Positions 54,803 through 63,770 are shown, numbered from the stretch's first letter. The stretch is DNA of 64,000 bases from Lachnospiraceae bacterium (GCA_900770225.1 CAAGJU010000198.1:28919-92918); one strand, 5' to 3'. Notes: generated by a model from the letters alone, not told the origin. A program made the numbers and translations.

Positions 54803-56776
54803 TTAATGGGGTTGGTGTGGGCCGAGCACTTCATTCTCATAGTCCCGTGCCTCCACCAGGGACGGCGTTTCATACGGGAGAGGTTCTCCTCTGTGGTCCT
54901 GCTTGTCCCACTTGTACTGAAAATCAAGATTCTCCAGCGTATCGTAGAACCGCTTGCTGGGGACATCGTAGTAAAGGCCGATCGTCTTTCCAGCTCCAGA
55001 CCCAAATCTGTCCTTCAATACTTCGATCGTCACGTCGTATGGGATCGGCTCCTGGACCCAACCAGCCTTGCTCTTTTGAGGCTTTCCTCGTTTTTCTTCC
55101 GGCTTGACACGGTACAAGGCCAACACTCTGTGGGTTAGATTCACGGCGGCGGAAACGCCCTGCAGGTCGAAAAGCGACATCTTCCGATACATATCCATCT
55201 TTTTCGGGTGCAGCACGATGACGCAACAGACATCCCATCTTGTGGCAAAGGCCACGATGTCCCGGATGAACTCCTCCTGTTTTTGATACTTGTTATTGTC
55301 ATCGTTCTCAAGATCCATGGAAGTCAGATTGTCAAAAACAAGGAAGCGCACTCCGTATCGTCTGACGACGGATTCTGCTGTCTGCATGATGTGGGATACC
55401 TTCTGGTCAATACTGTCTTTGTAGAAGAAGATCTTTCCTTTGTAGTGCTCGTTGATACTTTGGAACACATCCGGCCTTACTTTATAGTAGAATCCGTGCC
55501 CAACAGTTTTGGCGTACTGATTCAGCCCCCGTCTGCCGGCGTGGACGAAATCCACCCAGCTTTTCAGCGACGGGTTGCTGAGCTCTCCACTGTATACAAA
55601 TGCCGGATACCCTTGGTCCACCGCCTGACAGATCAGCGTGCTGAGAAGGCTGGTTTTCCCGCTGCCAGCGGTGCCTGTCAGGACAGTTGTGGAGCCCATG
55701 TAGAATTTCTCAATAGCGTCGTCCATATCGGTGAGGCCGCTGCGCACGCCGGAGACCTCAGACATATCAAATTTCTTGACGTCGGAGTAGTCTACGATGG
55801 ACGGGATCTCACTCTCTTTGGCGTCACTGATGATCGTCTGGACGGCTTCTCTTCCACACACGCAGAGAAGTTCATTCAGATCGTTTATCTCATACGGGTC
55901 GCTTCCGACGGGGGTGACGGTGACGCCGACATCGGCGACTTTGATGCGGTATTCCCCGAGGCGTGTTTTGACGGTTTTGAGCCACTTTTTCCCCGTCTCA
56001 TCATTATCTGGAACGAGGATGATCTCAGCAAACTGCTGAAGCCAGTCCCAGCATTCGGCGATCCAGTTGAAGTTATTCTCTCCGCCGTTGATGGAGACCA
56101 CATTATAGAACCCGCATTCCACTGCCGTCATGGCGTCCCCTTCCCCGCAAGTGATGATCAGCGGATGTTCAGGATTGATGCGGTTCATGTTGAACAGGAT
56201 ATCCATGTGGTCTGCATCCGACAAATGCCGGAAGCGGTGCTTCTTATCGACGGCAGACGAATTTCTGATTTTGACCGTCACCAGCGTATCTGAGAGATCA
56301 TAATACTGGAAAAGTGTGTTCCCTTCCGGATCTTCCTGCACATCCAGGTAATCCAGCGTGTTTTTCGAAATGCCTCTGCCTGCCCAATAACCCTCGATTC
56401 GATTTTTATTCTCTGCGTACTTCGGCTTTGGGTATCTGTAATCTCTCTTCTTGCTTTTTCTGTCGATCTCCGAGAAATCGTATGAGACACCGGCCTCATC
56501 AAACAGTTTTCTGCATGCGTCGATAAAGCTATATCCGGACATCATGTACGCGCTGACAAGGTCTACGGTGTAGCCGCAGGAGAAGCAGTGAAAGGTATAG
56601 TGTTTTGGATCATAAGAGCAGCTTGGATTGTGGTCGTCGTGGTCTGGGTTCGGGCAACACCCGACTTTGCGCTGCGGATTGTACTTTTCCATCTGCAGAA
56701 TTTCCTGCATGAGGTCTGCGTTCCGGTCTCCAAGCTTCTCTTTTGCCTGTTGTATGGATTCCCGGTCGATCAGCAA
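54803..56776 (-). CDS. Primase-helicase
   Basis: 657 residues from TTG 56776, after GGGGG. N-terminal CHC2-type zinc finger (CPNPDH ... CFSC, residues ~40-67), a TOPRIM domain (ITCGEGDAMT and VPDNDETG) and a DnaB-type helicase domain with Walker A GTAGSGKT. Primes and unwinds at the fork, as T7 gp4 does. Works with the DnaE-like polymerase and SSB. Confidence 0.88.
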   Translation of the reverse strand: MLIDRESIQQAKEKLGDRNADLMQEILQMEKYNPQRKVGCCPNPDHDDHNPSCSYDPKHYTFHCFSCGYTVDLVSAYMMSGYSFIDACRKLFDEAGVSYDFSEIDRKSKKRDYRYPKPKYAENKNRIEGYWAGRGISKNTLDYLDVQEDPEGNTLFQYYDLSDTLVTVKIRNSSAVDKKHRFRHLSDADHMDILFNMNRINPEHPLIITCGEGDAMTAVECGFYNVVSINGGENNFNWIAECWDWLQQFAEIILVPDNDETGKKWLKTVKTRLGEYRIKVADVGVTVTPVGSDPYEINDLNELLCVCGREAVQTIISDAKESEIPSIVDYSDVKKFDMSEVSGVRSGLTDMDDAIEKFYMGSTTVLTGTAGSGKTSLLSTLICQAVDQGYPAFVYSGELSNPSLKSWVDFVHAGRRGLNQYAKTVGHGFYYKVRPDVFQSINEHYKGKIFFYKDSIDQKVSHIMQTAESVVRRYGVRFLVFDNLTSMDLENDDNNKYQKQEEFIRDIVAFATRWDVCCVIVLHPKKMDMYRKMSLFDLQGVSAAVNLTHRVLALYRVKPEEKRGKPQKSKAGWVQEPIPYDVTIEVLKDRFGSGAGKTIGLYYDVPSKRFYDTLENLDFQYKWDKQDHRGEPLPYETPSLVEARDYENEVLGPHQPH

Positions 56777-56779
56777 ATC

Positions 56780-57217
56780 TTAATCCCCCTCACAGCAGCA
56801 CGGGCAATCTCCGTCCTCATCATCTTCCGCATCAAACGGGACGTGGCAGGCGATCCGCATATCTCCGTAGTGGTCGATGTCAAAGCGCTCCTCGATACCA
56901 TTCGGGAAATACAGAACTCTGGAATCCGCCGTTGCATAATGGACGAGGATGCCGACGATGGGAGGCGCATCGCGATCCAGAATGCGGTCGAAGATCGTCG
57001 ATGTGCTGACACGCCCAAAAGAGTTGTACGTATGATTAGCAGACACGTCCAGGATCATTTCAAAATCGGAGACATTGTCGACTTCAACCATTTGTTGACC
57101 GATCTTAACGATGTCGCTTGTGATACCGGCAATGTTCAGATCCTTGATCTCGCTCTTCTTGACGTAAATGATCTCCTCGTTTTCCATGACGAGTGCGATG
57201 CTTGCGATGGTTTTCAT
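56780..57217 (-). CDS. Unknown replication-operon protein
   Basis: 145 residues; acidic with a terminal Cys cluster (DCPCCCEGD). Overlaps the next gene upstream by four bases. No recognised family. Confidence 0.45.
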   Translation of the reverse strand: MKTIASIALVMENEEIIYVKKSEIKDLNIAGITSDIVKIGQQMVEVDNVSDFEMILDVSANHTYNSFGRVSTSTIFDRILDRDAPPIVGILVHYATADSRVLYFPNGIEERFDIDHYGDMRIACHVPFDAEDDEDGDCPCCCEGD

Positions 57218-58050
57218 GCAGTAAATTCCTCCCCAATTTTATATAAACTTCTATCGCATGAGGTTCTGCTCCCGCAGAGGTAATTACAGAAAAAGTCGTT
57301 GCGCTGAAAGTCAGCCAGTGGTTTATTGGATGCGTCATAGGCAATGGCGATCTTGTCCCAGAAATCTTCATCGCAAAGGATCCGGTCGACCGTGTCCTGG
57401 AACCATGCCAAAGCCAGGTCCATATCGGATCTTTCAAATGGGATATGAACCATGTATCCAACGCGGAACATATCGAAGATCAATTCTTTCGGATACTCCT
57501 CGTAATGGAGAAAGACCCAGTATGCGTATAAGTACAGCTGCAGCGCATAGTGAGCCTTTTCTTCTTCACTTTTGAATTCGCTTTTGCTCTTGTGATCAAC
57601 GACGATAAGCTTCCCGTCATGCTGATCACGGACGAGAAGATCGATAAAGCCAACGAACTTCCTGCCGTTGACCTCAAATTCCACCTTCAGCTCAACGCCA
57701 AGGATCTCCCAGTTCTCCGGAAATCCGGAGAACGAGGCAAAGAGTTCTCTACCACGTTCATAATACCGATCCGCCAGAGGAGTTCCCCTGCATGGCGGAA
57801 AATCGTTATGCATGTATTCCGGATACCTGGCCTCGTATGCGTCCAGAAGCTCGAAATCAGCAAGGGCACCCTTTTCATAGTCTTCAAAAACCGAATGACA
57901 AAGGGATCCCCAATCGGCGAATCCGGATCCGACTTGCTCCGTGTGGTCCAGATAATGGAGTTTCCATCCATACGGGCATGTGTCATAAGAATTGAGCCGG
58001 CTGAAGCTCCATACCATGCGCTGTATTTGCTGTTGATAAGGGTTGCTCAA
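57214..58050 (-). CDS. Cas4/AddB-like PD-(D/E)XK nuclease
   Basis: 278 residues from TTG 58050, after GGGGGTGG. The nuclease motif is visible as FVGFIDLLVRD and IVVDHKSK. Four cysteines, C25 and C255-x3-C259-x5-C265, are spaced as the iron-sulphur cluster of Cas4/AddB-type nucleases. Probably processes DNA ends for recombination with the Sak4-like and SSB proteins. Confidence 0.82.
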   Translation of the reverse strand: MSNPYQQQIQRMVWSFSRLNSYDTCPYGWKLHYLDHTEQVGSGFADWGSLCHSVFEDYEKGALADFELLDAYEARYPEYMHNDFPPCRGTPLADRYYERGRELFASFSGFPENWEILGVELKVEFEVNGRKFVGFIDLLVRDQHDGKLIVVDHKSKSEFKSEEEKAHYALQLYLYAYWVFLHYEEYPKELIFDMFRVGYMVHIPFERSDMDLALAWFQDTVDRILCDEDFWDKIAIAYDASNKPLADFQRNDFFCNYLCGSRTSCDRSLYKIGEEFTA

Positions 58051-58081
58051 GCGGCCACCCCCTTTTCATGGTATTGCGCGA

Positions 58082-58459
58082 TCAGAACGGAACGTCTGCG
58101 TCGTCTTCGTTTGCGGAAGCTCCGCCTTCGCCTTTCTTGGCGCTTCCGAAATAGCAGTGCTCTGCCAGGATCTCGACGGTGTTGCGATTATTGCCGTCTT
58201 TATCCTGGTATGTACGGGATTGGAGCCGGCCGGTAACGGCGATCATGTCGCCCTTGGCGAAATACTGGGCGACAAAATCAGCAAGGCCGCGCCATGCCGT
58301 CACGTTGAAGAAGTCCGCCTCCCGCTGATTGGTCTCCTTATTGACGAAATCGCGGTCGACGGCAATGCGGAAAGAGACCACGCTGGTATCGTTATTGACC
58401 TTGCGCAGTTCGGGGTCAGCAACCAGGCGTCCCATTTGAGCAACTTGATTTAAAGCCAT
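58082..58459 (-). CDS. ssb: Single-stranded DNA-binding protein
   Basis: 125 residues from ATG 58459, after GGAGGAAAAC. OB-fold pattern (MGRLVADPELR ... FNVTAWRGLADFVAQYF ... GRLQSRTYQD) and the acidic tip DDADVPF of bacterial SSB. Coats single-stranded DNA in replication. Confidence 0.92.
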   Translation of the reverse strand: MALNQVAQMGRLVADPELRKVNNDTSVVSFRIAVDRDFVNKETNQREADFFNVTAWRGLADFVAQYFAKGDMIAVTGRLQSRTYQDKDGNNRNTVEILAEHCYFGSAKKGEGGASANEDDADVPF

Positions 58460-58460
58460 A

Positions 58461-59375
58461 TTAGTTTTCCTCCAGTTCATTCAGCTTGGCCAGAACATCG
58501 TCTGCCATGTTCATATCGGTGATGCGATTATAGTTGGCTGTGGAGCCCATGACGCTCTTAATGGCGTCCACGATATCGCTCTTGGCGACGCCCTTCGCTT
58601 GAAGAGATTTTGCGAGAGAATCGATCTTCAGGATCTTGCTGGGAAGGTCTTCGGATACCGGGGCAGGAGCCGGTTCGGCCTTTGGCATTTTGGCAGGTGC
58701 GTCGCCGCTGTTAGCCCAATTGTAGATCGCCTCGCCGTCCTCTTCGGTGAGGACATCGTATCTGTCTTCAAACAGGTGCGTATTGTCCTTTGTGGCGCTG
58801 AAGCGGTGCGTGTTCTGGTCCAGATTCAAGGTGACGGTGTAATCAAATTCCAAGCCGTCTCTCTGAGAGTAGCCGAGGCCGACCTTTTTTGGGACCTTTT
58901 TCCCGTTGGAATCTTCCAATACGTATTCATCTTTGCCGCGAACGGTGGCGATGATATAAATAGGAGACTGCAGGATCTTCTCCTTGAATGCATCGTGGCG
59001 GGGCGTGACGGTCTTCCACTTGGTATAGCTGTTTGTGCCTGGCATATTGTTGACGAGGTCCAGGCAGAAATTCCACTCATGGGTAAGGCTGTCGATCACC
59101 AGAACTTTATAGCCGGCTTTCACGGCCTCATCGATTGCCGTCATATACTTCTCCGGAGAGTACGGCTCAGACAGCTGCATATCGTCGAAGTCAAACTCCT
59201 CGGCATAATACCGGATACGTCCATTCTCCGTATCGATGGCAGCCACACGGCTCCCACACTTTTTGGCAATGCCGGTGGCAAGCCGCAGCGCGCTGTACGT
59301 CTTACCGCCTCCGCTGGGGGCATTCAACAAGATCTTTGCCCAAATTTGTTCCTTCTTTGCTTTTTGGAATCCCAT
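58461..59375 (-). CDS. Sak4-like recombination ATPase
   Basis: 304 residues. RecA-like AAA_24/Sak4 type: Walker A APSGGGKT (residues 19-26), Walker B VLVIDSLT, and a segment VGLGYSQRDGLEFDYTV. A C-terminal Ala/Pro linker leads to a short helical tail. Such proteins promote strand annealing with SSB, whose gene follows directly. Confidence 0.82.
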   Translation of the reverse strand: MGFQKAKKEQIWAKILLNAPSGGGKTYSALRLATGIAKKCGSRVAAIDTENGRIRYYAEEFDFDDMQLSEPYSPEKYMTAIDEAVKAGYKVLVIDSLTHEWNFCLDLVNNMPGTNSYTKWKTVTPRHDAFKEKILQSPIYIIATVRGKDEYVLEDSNGKKVPKKVGLGYSQRDGLEFDYTVTLNLDQNTHRFSATKDNTHLFEDRYDVLTEEDGEAIYNWANSGDAPAKMPKAEPAPAPVSEDLPSKILKIDSLAKSLQAKGVAKSDIVDAIKSVMGSTANYNRITDMNMADDVLAKLNELEEN

Positions 59376-59417
59376 TGTATAACCTGCTTTCTCATATATT
59401 TAGAAAATGCATCTGCA

Positions 59418-59666
59418 TTATCTATCTGCTTTCTTTTCCCTGGCCACTGCTGCTTCAGGACTGATGATCTCATTGAACGGCAGGGGCGTTTTATCTTTCG
59501 CGATCCGCTCGTATCCTCCGTCAACAGCCTTGTACAGCATGTACGCAGATCTGTCTTGCGTGGATGTGATGTAGAAATCCTCTCCTCCGGGCCCTCTGCA
59601 ATGGACCCATCCGATCTCCTTTTGCGGGAGCTCCTTGAGGAGTTTGGTCTTTGTTTCTTTTCCCAT
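59418..59666 (-). CDS. Small unknown protein
   Basis: 82 residues from ATG 59666 (MGKETKTKLL), eight bases after GGAG. It is basic, with CRGPGGEDFYIT in the middle. First gene after a 211-base gap, so it may open the main leftward replication operon. Confidence 0.5.
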   Translation of the reverse strand: MGKETKTKLLKELPQKEIGWVHCRGPGGEDFYITSTQDRSAYMLYKAVDGGYERIAKDKTPLPFNEIISPEAAVAREKKADR

Positions 59667-59877
59667 CTGTATCACTCCTTACTGTTTCATGATATTTGAT
59701 GAAATTGGATGTTTGGTAGGTCATAATAGTGAAAAAATGGCTCGCCGAAAAAACCGGCAAACCATTGCAATGACTGCATTCTTTAGTTGGTAAAAGTTTT
59801 TTGTGATCTCTGTATGGACTGCGGCGCAATGGGTTGCGGGATTCATAAAACGACCGTTTTGTAGACACTAATTCGCG
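59667..59877. other. Gene-poor spacer
   Basis: 211 bases without a convincing gene. A weak GCCG-GTTTTTT-CGGC hairpin is visible for leftward RNA; no confident promoter was recognised. Probably holds the promoter of the replication operon. Confidence 0.35.
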
Positions 59878-60240
59878 TCAAAGAAACGGAGACTGAGTCT
59901 TTCTGGCCTGGCCGATCATAGCCAGAGATTGCTGATCAAGTTTTCCAAGGAACCCGAGCAGCCTCTTTTTATTGATGGTGACTACCTGCTCGGCAAGCAC
60001 GATGCTGGCGACCTTCAGCCCGTTTTCTTTTGTCGGATAGATAAGGACATGGGTCGGCATATACTTTGCCTTCTTGACTTTGGAGGACATGGGAATGACT
60101 TCAACGGTGGAACTGAATTTATTGCCGACATTGTTTTGAGCGATCACAACTGGACGTGTACCGGACTGAACATTCTCGTCGCCGACGAGATCCGCAAAAA
60201 AGACATCGCCGAATTGGGGCTGTAACATCGTATTGTTCAT
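59878..60240 (-). CDS. PemK/MazF-family protein
   Basis: 120 residues, ATG after AAGGAG. Motifs FGDVFFADL, GTRPVVIAQNN and VIPMSSK match the PemK/MazF endoribonuclease toxin fold. No antitoxin gene is recognised on either side, so its role (host shut-off, defence or regulation) is unclear. Confidence 0.78.
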   Translation of the reverse strand: MNNTMLQPQFGDVFFADLVGDENVQSGTRPVVIAQNNVGNKFSSTVEVIPMSSKVKKAKYMPTHVLIYPTKENGLKVASIVLAEQVVTINKKRLLGFLGKLDQQSLAMIGQARKTQSPFL

Positions 60241-60272
60241 GTGCCATCTCCTTGTAAAATTTGAAAATTGAT

Positions 60273-60306
60273 CAGAAAATAAAAAAAGCCCGCCGAAAGG
60301 CGGGCT
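60273..60306 (-). terminator. Rho-independent terminator (leftward)
   Basis: Stem AGCCCGCC / GGCGGGCT around GAAA, followed on the minus strand by TTTTTTT. Ends the membrane-protein transcript ahead of the PemK-like gene. Confidence 0.85.
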
Positions 60307-60323
60307 GCTTGGGATGATGATGA

Positions 60324-60869
60324 TTATTCGCCACGGAAAGATTCCATATACGCAATGTCGTCGAACTTGAAAAGCATATACGCCCTCTCGTTCTCCCCTT
60401 GCGTATAAATGATCTCTCCATCAGATATCCGATACTTCACGGGCTTATGGATACTGATATAATGATCGTCATTTGTATAATAACTTCCAGCAAAGAAATA
60501 GTCTGAATCCTTGAGGTATATCTTGATCAGTGTACCATGGTTCAAATCCAGCGTTGCTGATAACGCGGAATCGTGGAAGTTTTTCGCAAATAATTGTACG
60601 AAGGCACAATTTGCCGCATCACTTCTAACGATGGCTGCAATCAACACCATGAACGAGGAAGCCAATAGCGTGCTTGCGAGTACGCTGATCCACAGATTTT
60701 GTAGCGCGATCCACTTTATGGCAAACAACGAGATAATAGATATGGATACATAGCTTACCGCGCAACTTGCCAGCAAAACAGACGATCGATCATATTTTTT
60801 TGATGTAATACCCATGTAAGCATGCACGGCGATATATCCGGGAATAAGGTACTGCAATAATTGCGGCAT
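60324..60869 (-). CDS. Membrane protein (DUF6338-like)
   Basis: 181 residues from ATG 60869. Starts MPQLLQYLIPGYIAVHAY and has about three membrane helices, then a soluble C-terminal domain (HYISIHKPVKYRISDGEIIY). The ATG has no good ribosome site. In-frame sequence stays open upstream to a GGAGGAGC site with only an ATA available, so a non-standard start or coupling to the small upstream gene is possible. Function unknown. Confidence 0.55.
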   Translation of the reverse strand: MPQLLQYLIPGYIAVHAYMGITSKKYDRSSVLLASCAVSYVSISIISLFAIKWIALQNLWISVLASTLLASSFMVLIAAIVRSDAANCAFVQLFAKNFHDSALSATLDLNHGTLIKIYLKDSDYFFAGSYYTNDDHYISIHKPVKYRISDGEIIYTQGENERAYMLFKFDDIAYMESFRGE

Positions 60870-60892
60870 CAGATTAACAAAATCAGAGATAG

Positions 60893-61036
60893 TTATTGTT
60901 GCTCCTCCTTTTTATCCTGCGAAGCTTTGGTTTTATTTTCGGTGTTGCTGCCGAAAATATCCTGCTTGCGCTGTTCTACATCTTTTTTGCTTTGGTCCAA
61001 TGCAAATCCAATGAGATTTTCTTTATCTTTACTCAT
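60893..61036 (-). CDS. Small charged protein upstream of membrane protein
   Basis: 47 residues (MSKDKENLIGFALDQ...), ATG 61036, Lys/Gln/Glu-rich. It ends 24 bases before the membrane-protein ATG and carries that gene's likely ribosome site (AAAGGAGGAGC) in its last codons. Ribosome site of its own is weak. Possibly a coupling peptide or small partner. Confidence 0.5.
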   Translation of the reverse strand: MSKDKENLIGFALDQSKKDVEQRKQDIFGSNTENKTKASQDKKEEQQ

Positions 61037-61044
61037 ATTGATAC

Positions 61045-61065
61045 CAACAGATAGGTCATCTGTTG
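61045..61065. promoter_or_regulatory. Palindrome, possible operator
   Basis: CAACAGAT-aggtc-ATCTGTTG, a perfect 8-bp inverted repeat just upstream of the small gene start at 61036. Could bind a repressor or form a 5' hairpin in the leftward RNA. Confidence 0.4.
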
Positions 61066-61074
61066 ACAGTAGTG

Positions 61075-61296
61075 TTATAATGAGAGCATTGGATAATCAG
61101 CTGCGCGGCTTAATTGCTTCATTGAAATTCCTTTATGCCACATCTTTCGCCCGCAATTTTTGCAAAACCCAACGCACAATTCGCTGAAGTCTTCATCTGA
61201 ATAGGTGATTGAAAGATAGAGCTCGTCTAGATCATAAACTTTTCTATGACATATCCAGCAAGTCTCCTTTTTTCTTCTGATAACTTTTGCTTTCAT
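61075..61296 (-). CDS. Small zinc-ribbon protein
   Basis: 73 residues from ATG 61296. Four cysteines (TCWICHRK and FCKNCGRK) form a probable zinc ribbon; basic at both ends. Possibly a small transcription or nuclease regulator. Confidence 0.5.
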   Translation of the reverse strand: MKAKVIRRKKETCWICHRKVYDLDELYLSITYSDEDFSELCVGFCKNCGRKMWHKGISMKQLSRAADYPMLSL

Positions 61297-61339
61297 TTCA
61301 TCATTTCCTTTCAAACAGTATAAATAAAGGGGGTAAATT

Positions 61340-61699
61340 ATGGCAAATGCTCGCATTGAACGATACTTAAAAAAAGCGAATAAAGATTTCGACCAAAGTA
61401 AGCAATTCTTAGAACTTGTACAATTAATAAAGACTCTGTGTGAGAAGTGGGAAAAGGAAGATCTTGGCGAATATCCAGAAGCCGCAATAAGAGCATATGT
61501 GATTACAGGATCAACTAAAGAAGCTGCAAACCTCTTAACAAAAAAGGGATATCGGAATAATACAAGAAATTATAACGGGCAAGACATAACAGCAGCGATC
61601 TTGGATGACAGCGAAAAAGTGCGTTCAATCGAAGGAATAGAAGATATCAAAATGTATTTCACATATGGAAAAGAAAGGACGGATAAAAAGTACAATTAA
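61340..61699 (+). CDS. Unknown protein, rightward
   Basis: 119 residues, ATG after AAAGGGGG. Helical and highly charged, with YVITGSTKEAANLLTKKGY suggesting a helix-turn-helix-like part. It is divergent from the zinc-ribbon gene, so the 43-base gap between them must hold both 5' ends. AT-rich. Confidence 0.5.
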   Translation: MANARIERYLKKANKDFDQSKQFLELVQLIKTLCEKWEKEDLGEYPEAAIRAYVITGSTKEAANLLTKKGYRNNTRNYNGQDITAAILDDSEKVRSIEGIEDIKMYFTYGKERTDKKYN

Positions 61700-61700
61700 T

Positions 61701-61735
61701 AAAGCAGCCCTCTCATGTGAGAGGGCTGCTTTTAT
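61701..61735. terminator. Strong bidirectional terminator
   Basis: 15-bp perfect stem AAAGCAGCCCTCTCA / TGAGAGGGCTGCTTT with a two-base loop, T-runs on both strands. The stop codon of the leftward gene lies inside it. Confidence 0.88.
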
Positions 61736-62468
61736 CATCCTGAAATTGATATTTTAGCTTCGGCGTTGATTGCAGTGCTTCTTCTTGGAGGATATTGTAT
61801 TGATAATTTTTAGGCGTTCCTGCCCTTCTACACCTTTTGTAAGATACATCACCATTTGGAGAAATCGTTCCGACGGTATGTTTATAAACTCTCTCATCTA
61901 ATTTTTCCGGTATGCAAGCGATCGACTTTTCGCACGTTGCGCTCATTGCTGTTGAAAAAGAATAAAAAGACCATAATTCTGGCAATCCTTGGCCATATTG
62001 GTCATAGCTCATGAGTTGCGTAACGACTTCATCGTTCACTACGGCCCTTATCTTATGGACTTGAATGTATTCTCGTCCGAACCTGCCTCTGTCTTCGGGG
62101 TCTGGATTTTCGATAAACCAATCAATATCCTCGTTCAATAAGTCCTCCATCGCTTTCTTGATGGAAGCATGGCAAAGTCCTTCCCCGTATAGTTTCTCTG
62201 TTTGCTTCTCTAACTCTTTGCCTGGATAGATATACGTGTTCGACCCTCTTTTATCTTTTGATTTCCATTCACAACATGCCCTGATCGCGTTTTCTTCTTC
62301 CATTTGATAGTAAGACCATGCGATCGTATAGATGTTCGCAAAAAACGCATCTCTCTTTTTCATTTGTTTGCTGGTCCGTTCCCAAGAGGCGTTTTGCATT
62401 TTGTCTAATCCCTTTGCGAACATCGTGACGATCCAGAAGAAAAGCAATAACGTGATGATAGCAGCCAT
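61713..62468 (-). CDS. Membrane-anchored unknown protein
   Basis: 251 residues with one N-terminal membrane helix (AAIITLLLFFWIVTMFAKG) and a large soluble part. No family recognised. Its last codons and stop form part of the terminator hairpin. Confidence 0.5.
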   Translation of the reverse strand: MAAIITLLLFFWIVTMFAKGLDKMQNASWERTSKQMKKRDAFFANIYTIAWSYYQMEEENAIRACCEWKSKDKRGSNTYIYPGKELEKQTEKLYGEGLCHASIKKAMEDLLNEDIDWFIENPDPEDRGRFGREYIQVHKIRAVVNDEVVTQLMSYDQYGQGLPELWSFYSFSTAMSATCEKSIACIPEKLDERVYKHTVGTISPNGDVSYKRCRRAGTPKNYQYNILQEEALQSTPKLKYQFQDDKSSPLT

Positions 62469-62505
62469 ATGGTGACCTCATTTCGATGATTGGGATGCTC
62501 AGGTA

Positions 62506-62534
62506 TTGTTTGAACCTGGCTGGTGTCGTATAAT
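62506..62534 (+). promoter_or_regulatory. Sigma-70-type promoter
   Basis: TTGTTT (62506-62511), 17-base spacer, TATAAT (62529-62534), about 40 bases before the 62577 start. CAGGT...ACCTG flanks the -35 box as a small inverted repeat, a possible operator. Confidence 0.6.
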
Positions 62535-62576
62535 CTGTTTAAGATCTCCGTGGATTCCTTATGGAGGTGCTCATGA

Positions 62577-63767
62577 ATGTCGACGCAAAAGAGAAGAATT
62601 AAAAAGAAGTATGATGAAGTAGGACGGTTGAAAAACAGCAGCGTCTATTTTATGGACGCCGGAATCAATCAGATGCAACTTTGCCCGGAATGCCGCGGCA
62701 AACTTAGATTGATCACATTATGGACGCCTGCGGAAATCGAGCCGTTATGTGTAAAAAGATGCGAACGTTGTTATGCTTGGTTTACAAATGACAAACATGC
62801 AAAAAGAAAAACGGAGAACATGCAAAGGCATGGAATATGTTTTACGCAACATCAATGGCGAAAGGCGCGGGATAAAACGATCCCGAGAAAAGATCAGCAT
62901 AACCATGCGCCGAAGATCCATCTTTGCGCATCTTCTTCATCGGAGATACCATCATCTGCTGTAACGATCCTGCATATGCAAATATGGCCGCCGTCACCGC
63001 CTCATGAGATTGGGTATGTGATATTGGTCGACGATTATAAAGATCGTGATCCATCGCAAGGTCGGTACTGGATCGATAGGAGCATCGGAAAGACTTTGCT
63101 TTTAAGGTGGATGACCGGGAAGAAAAATTTCAAGCTGGATGATGGGACACGATGCCACATCATAGATTCGTTTGAAACTTCTAAAACGAAGATTTACAAA
63201 GACGCATATCGGTTGTATTTCAATACGTCATGCGATCCGTACCCGTTGATCCTTTACAATCAGAGGACGATTGCGGAAAAGTACAGCAATGATTTCGAGT
63301 GTGTCACGCTGTTTGTCCGCAGATGGGGATCCGCTGAACCAGTCATGTTGAATGCCTATTATTGCAGTTATACGATGGATTACTTCATGAATGAGGAATC
63401 CTATAAGTTGGCTGTGCAAAAATATGGGCCATTGCTCGTATCGTTGAGAAGGGTCGAGACGGCGTACGGTCTATCAAATGCCCATGGATTTGAGTCTTTA
63501 AATCCAATGTCTGAGCTTGCCATATACGGGTATTCCGTCAGCAAAAACGCTGGTTTATCGGACGCCGGAAGACAGAACTTACTCAAGAAGGTCATCGATA
63601 TGGGCATCATGAGCAAGAGCTCCATCGTGAACCACCTGGAATGGCTGATCTACATGGATAGTCCGTCGTGGAAAGATGCGAAAGACCTCTGGAGAATGGA
63701 TCTGAATTTTGTAAATCAGTATCACATTGAGGACCAGCGAAAGATATGGCTTGGTGGTTATCGGTGA
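62577..63767 (+). CDS. Unknown zinc-ribbon protein
   Basis: 396 residues, ATG 62577 nine bases after GGAGG, with its own promoter. N-terminal CPEC...CERC zinc ribbon; basic region; a long unique middle; and a helical C-terminus (DAGRQNLLKKVIDMGIMSKSSIVNHLEWLI ... WKDAKDLWRMDL) of a kind seen in many uncharacterised Clostridia proteins. Function unknown. Confidence 0.55.
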   Translation: MSTQKRRIKKKYDEVGRLKNSSVYFMDAGINQMQLCPECRGKLRLITLWTPAEIEPLCVKRCERCYAWFTNDKHAKRKTENMQRHGICFTQHQWRKARDKTIPRKDQHNHAPKIHLCASSSSEIPSSAVTILHMQIWPPSPPHEIGYVILVDDYKDRDPSQGRYWIDRSIGKTLLLRWMTGKKNFKLDDGTRCHIIDSFETSKTKIYKDAYRLYFNTSCDPYPLILYNQRTIAEKYSNDFECVTLFVRRWGSAEPVMLNAYYCSYTMDYFMNEESYKLAVQKYGPLLVSLRRVETAYGLSNAHGFESLNPMSELAIYGYSVSKNAGLSDAGRQNLLKKVIDMGIMSKSSIVNHLEWLIYMDSPSWKDAKDLWRMDLNFVNQYHIEDQRKIWLGGYR

Positions 63768-63770
63768 AGA

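Noticed and set aside
55208..56293. 361-residue + strand frame
   Set aside because: Antisense shadow of the primase-helicase.
59521..59868. 115-residue minus strand frame
   Set aside because: It overlaps the 59418-59666 gene in another frame, is basic and low-quality, and has no ribosome site.
61063..61082. TTGACAGTAGTGTTATAATG read as a promoter
   Set aside because: The -35 and -10-like boxes are only six bases apart, too close to work together.
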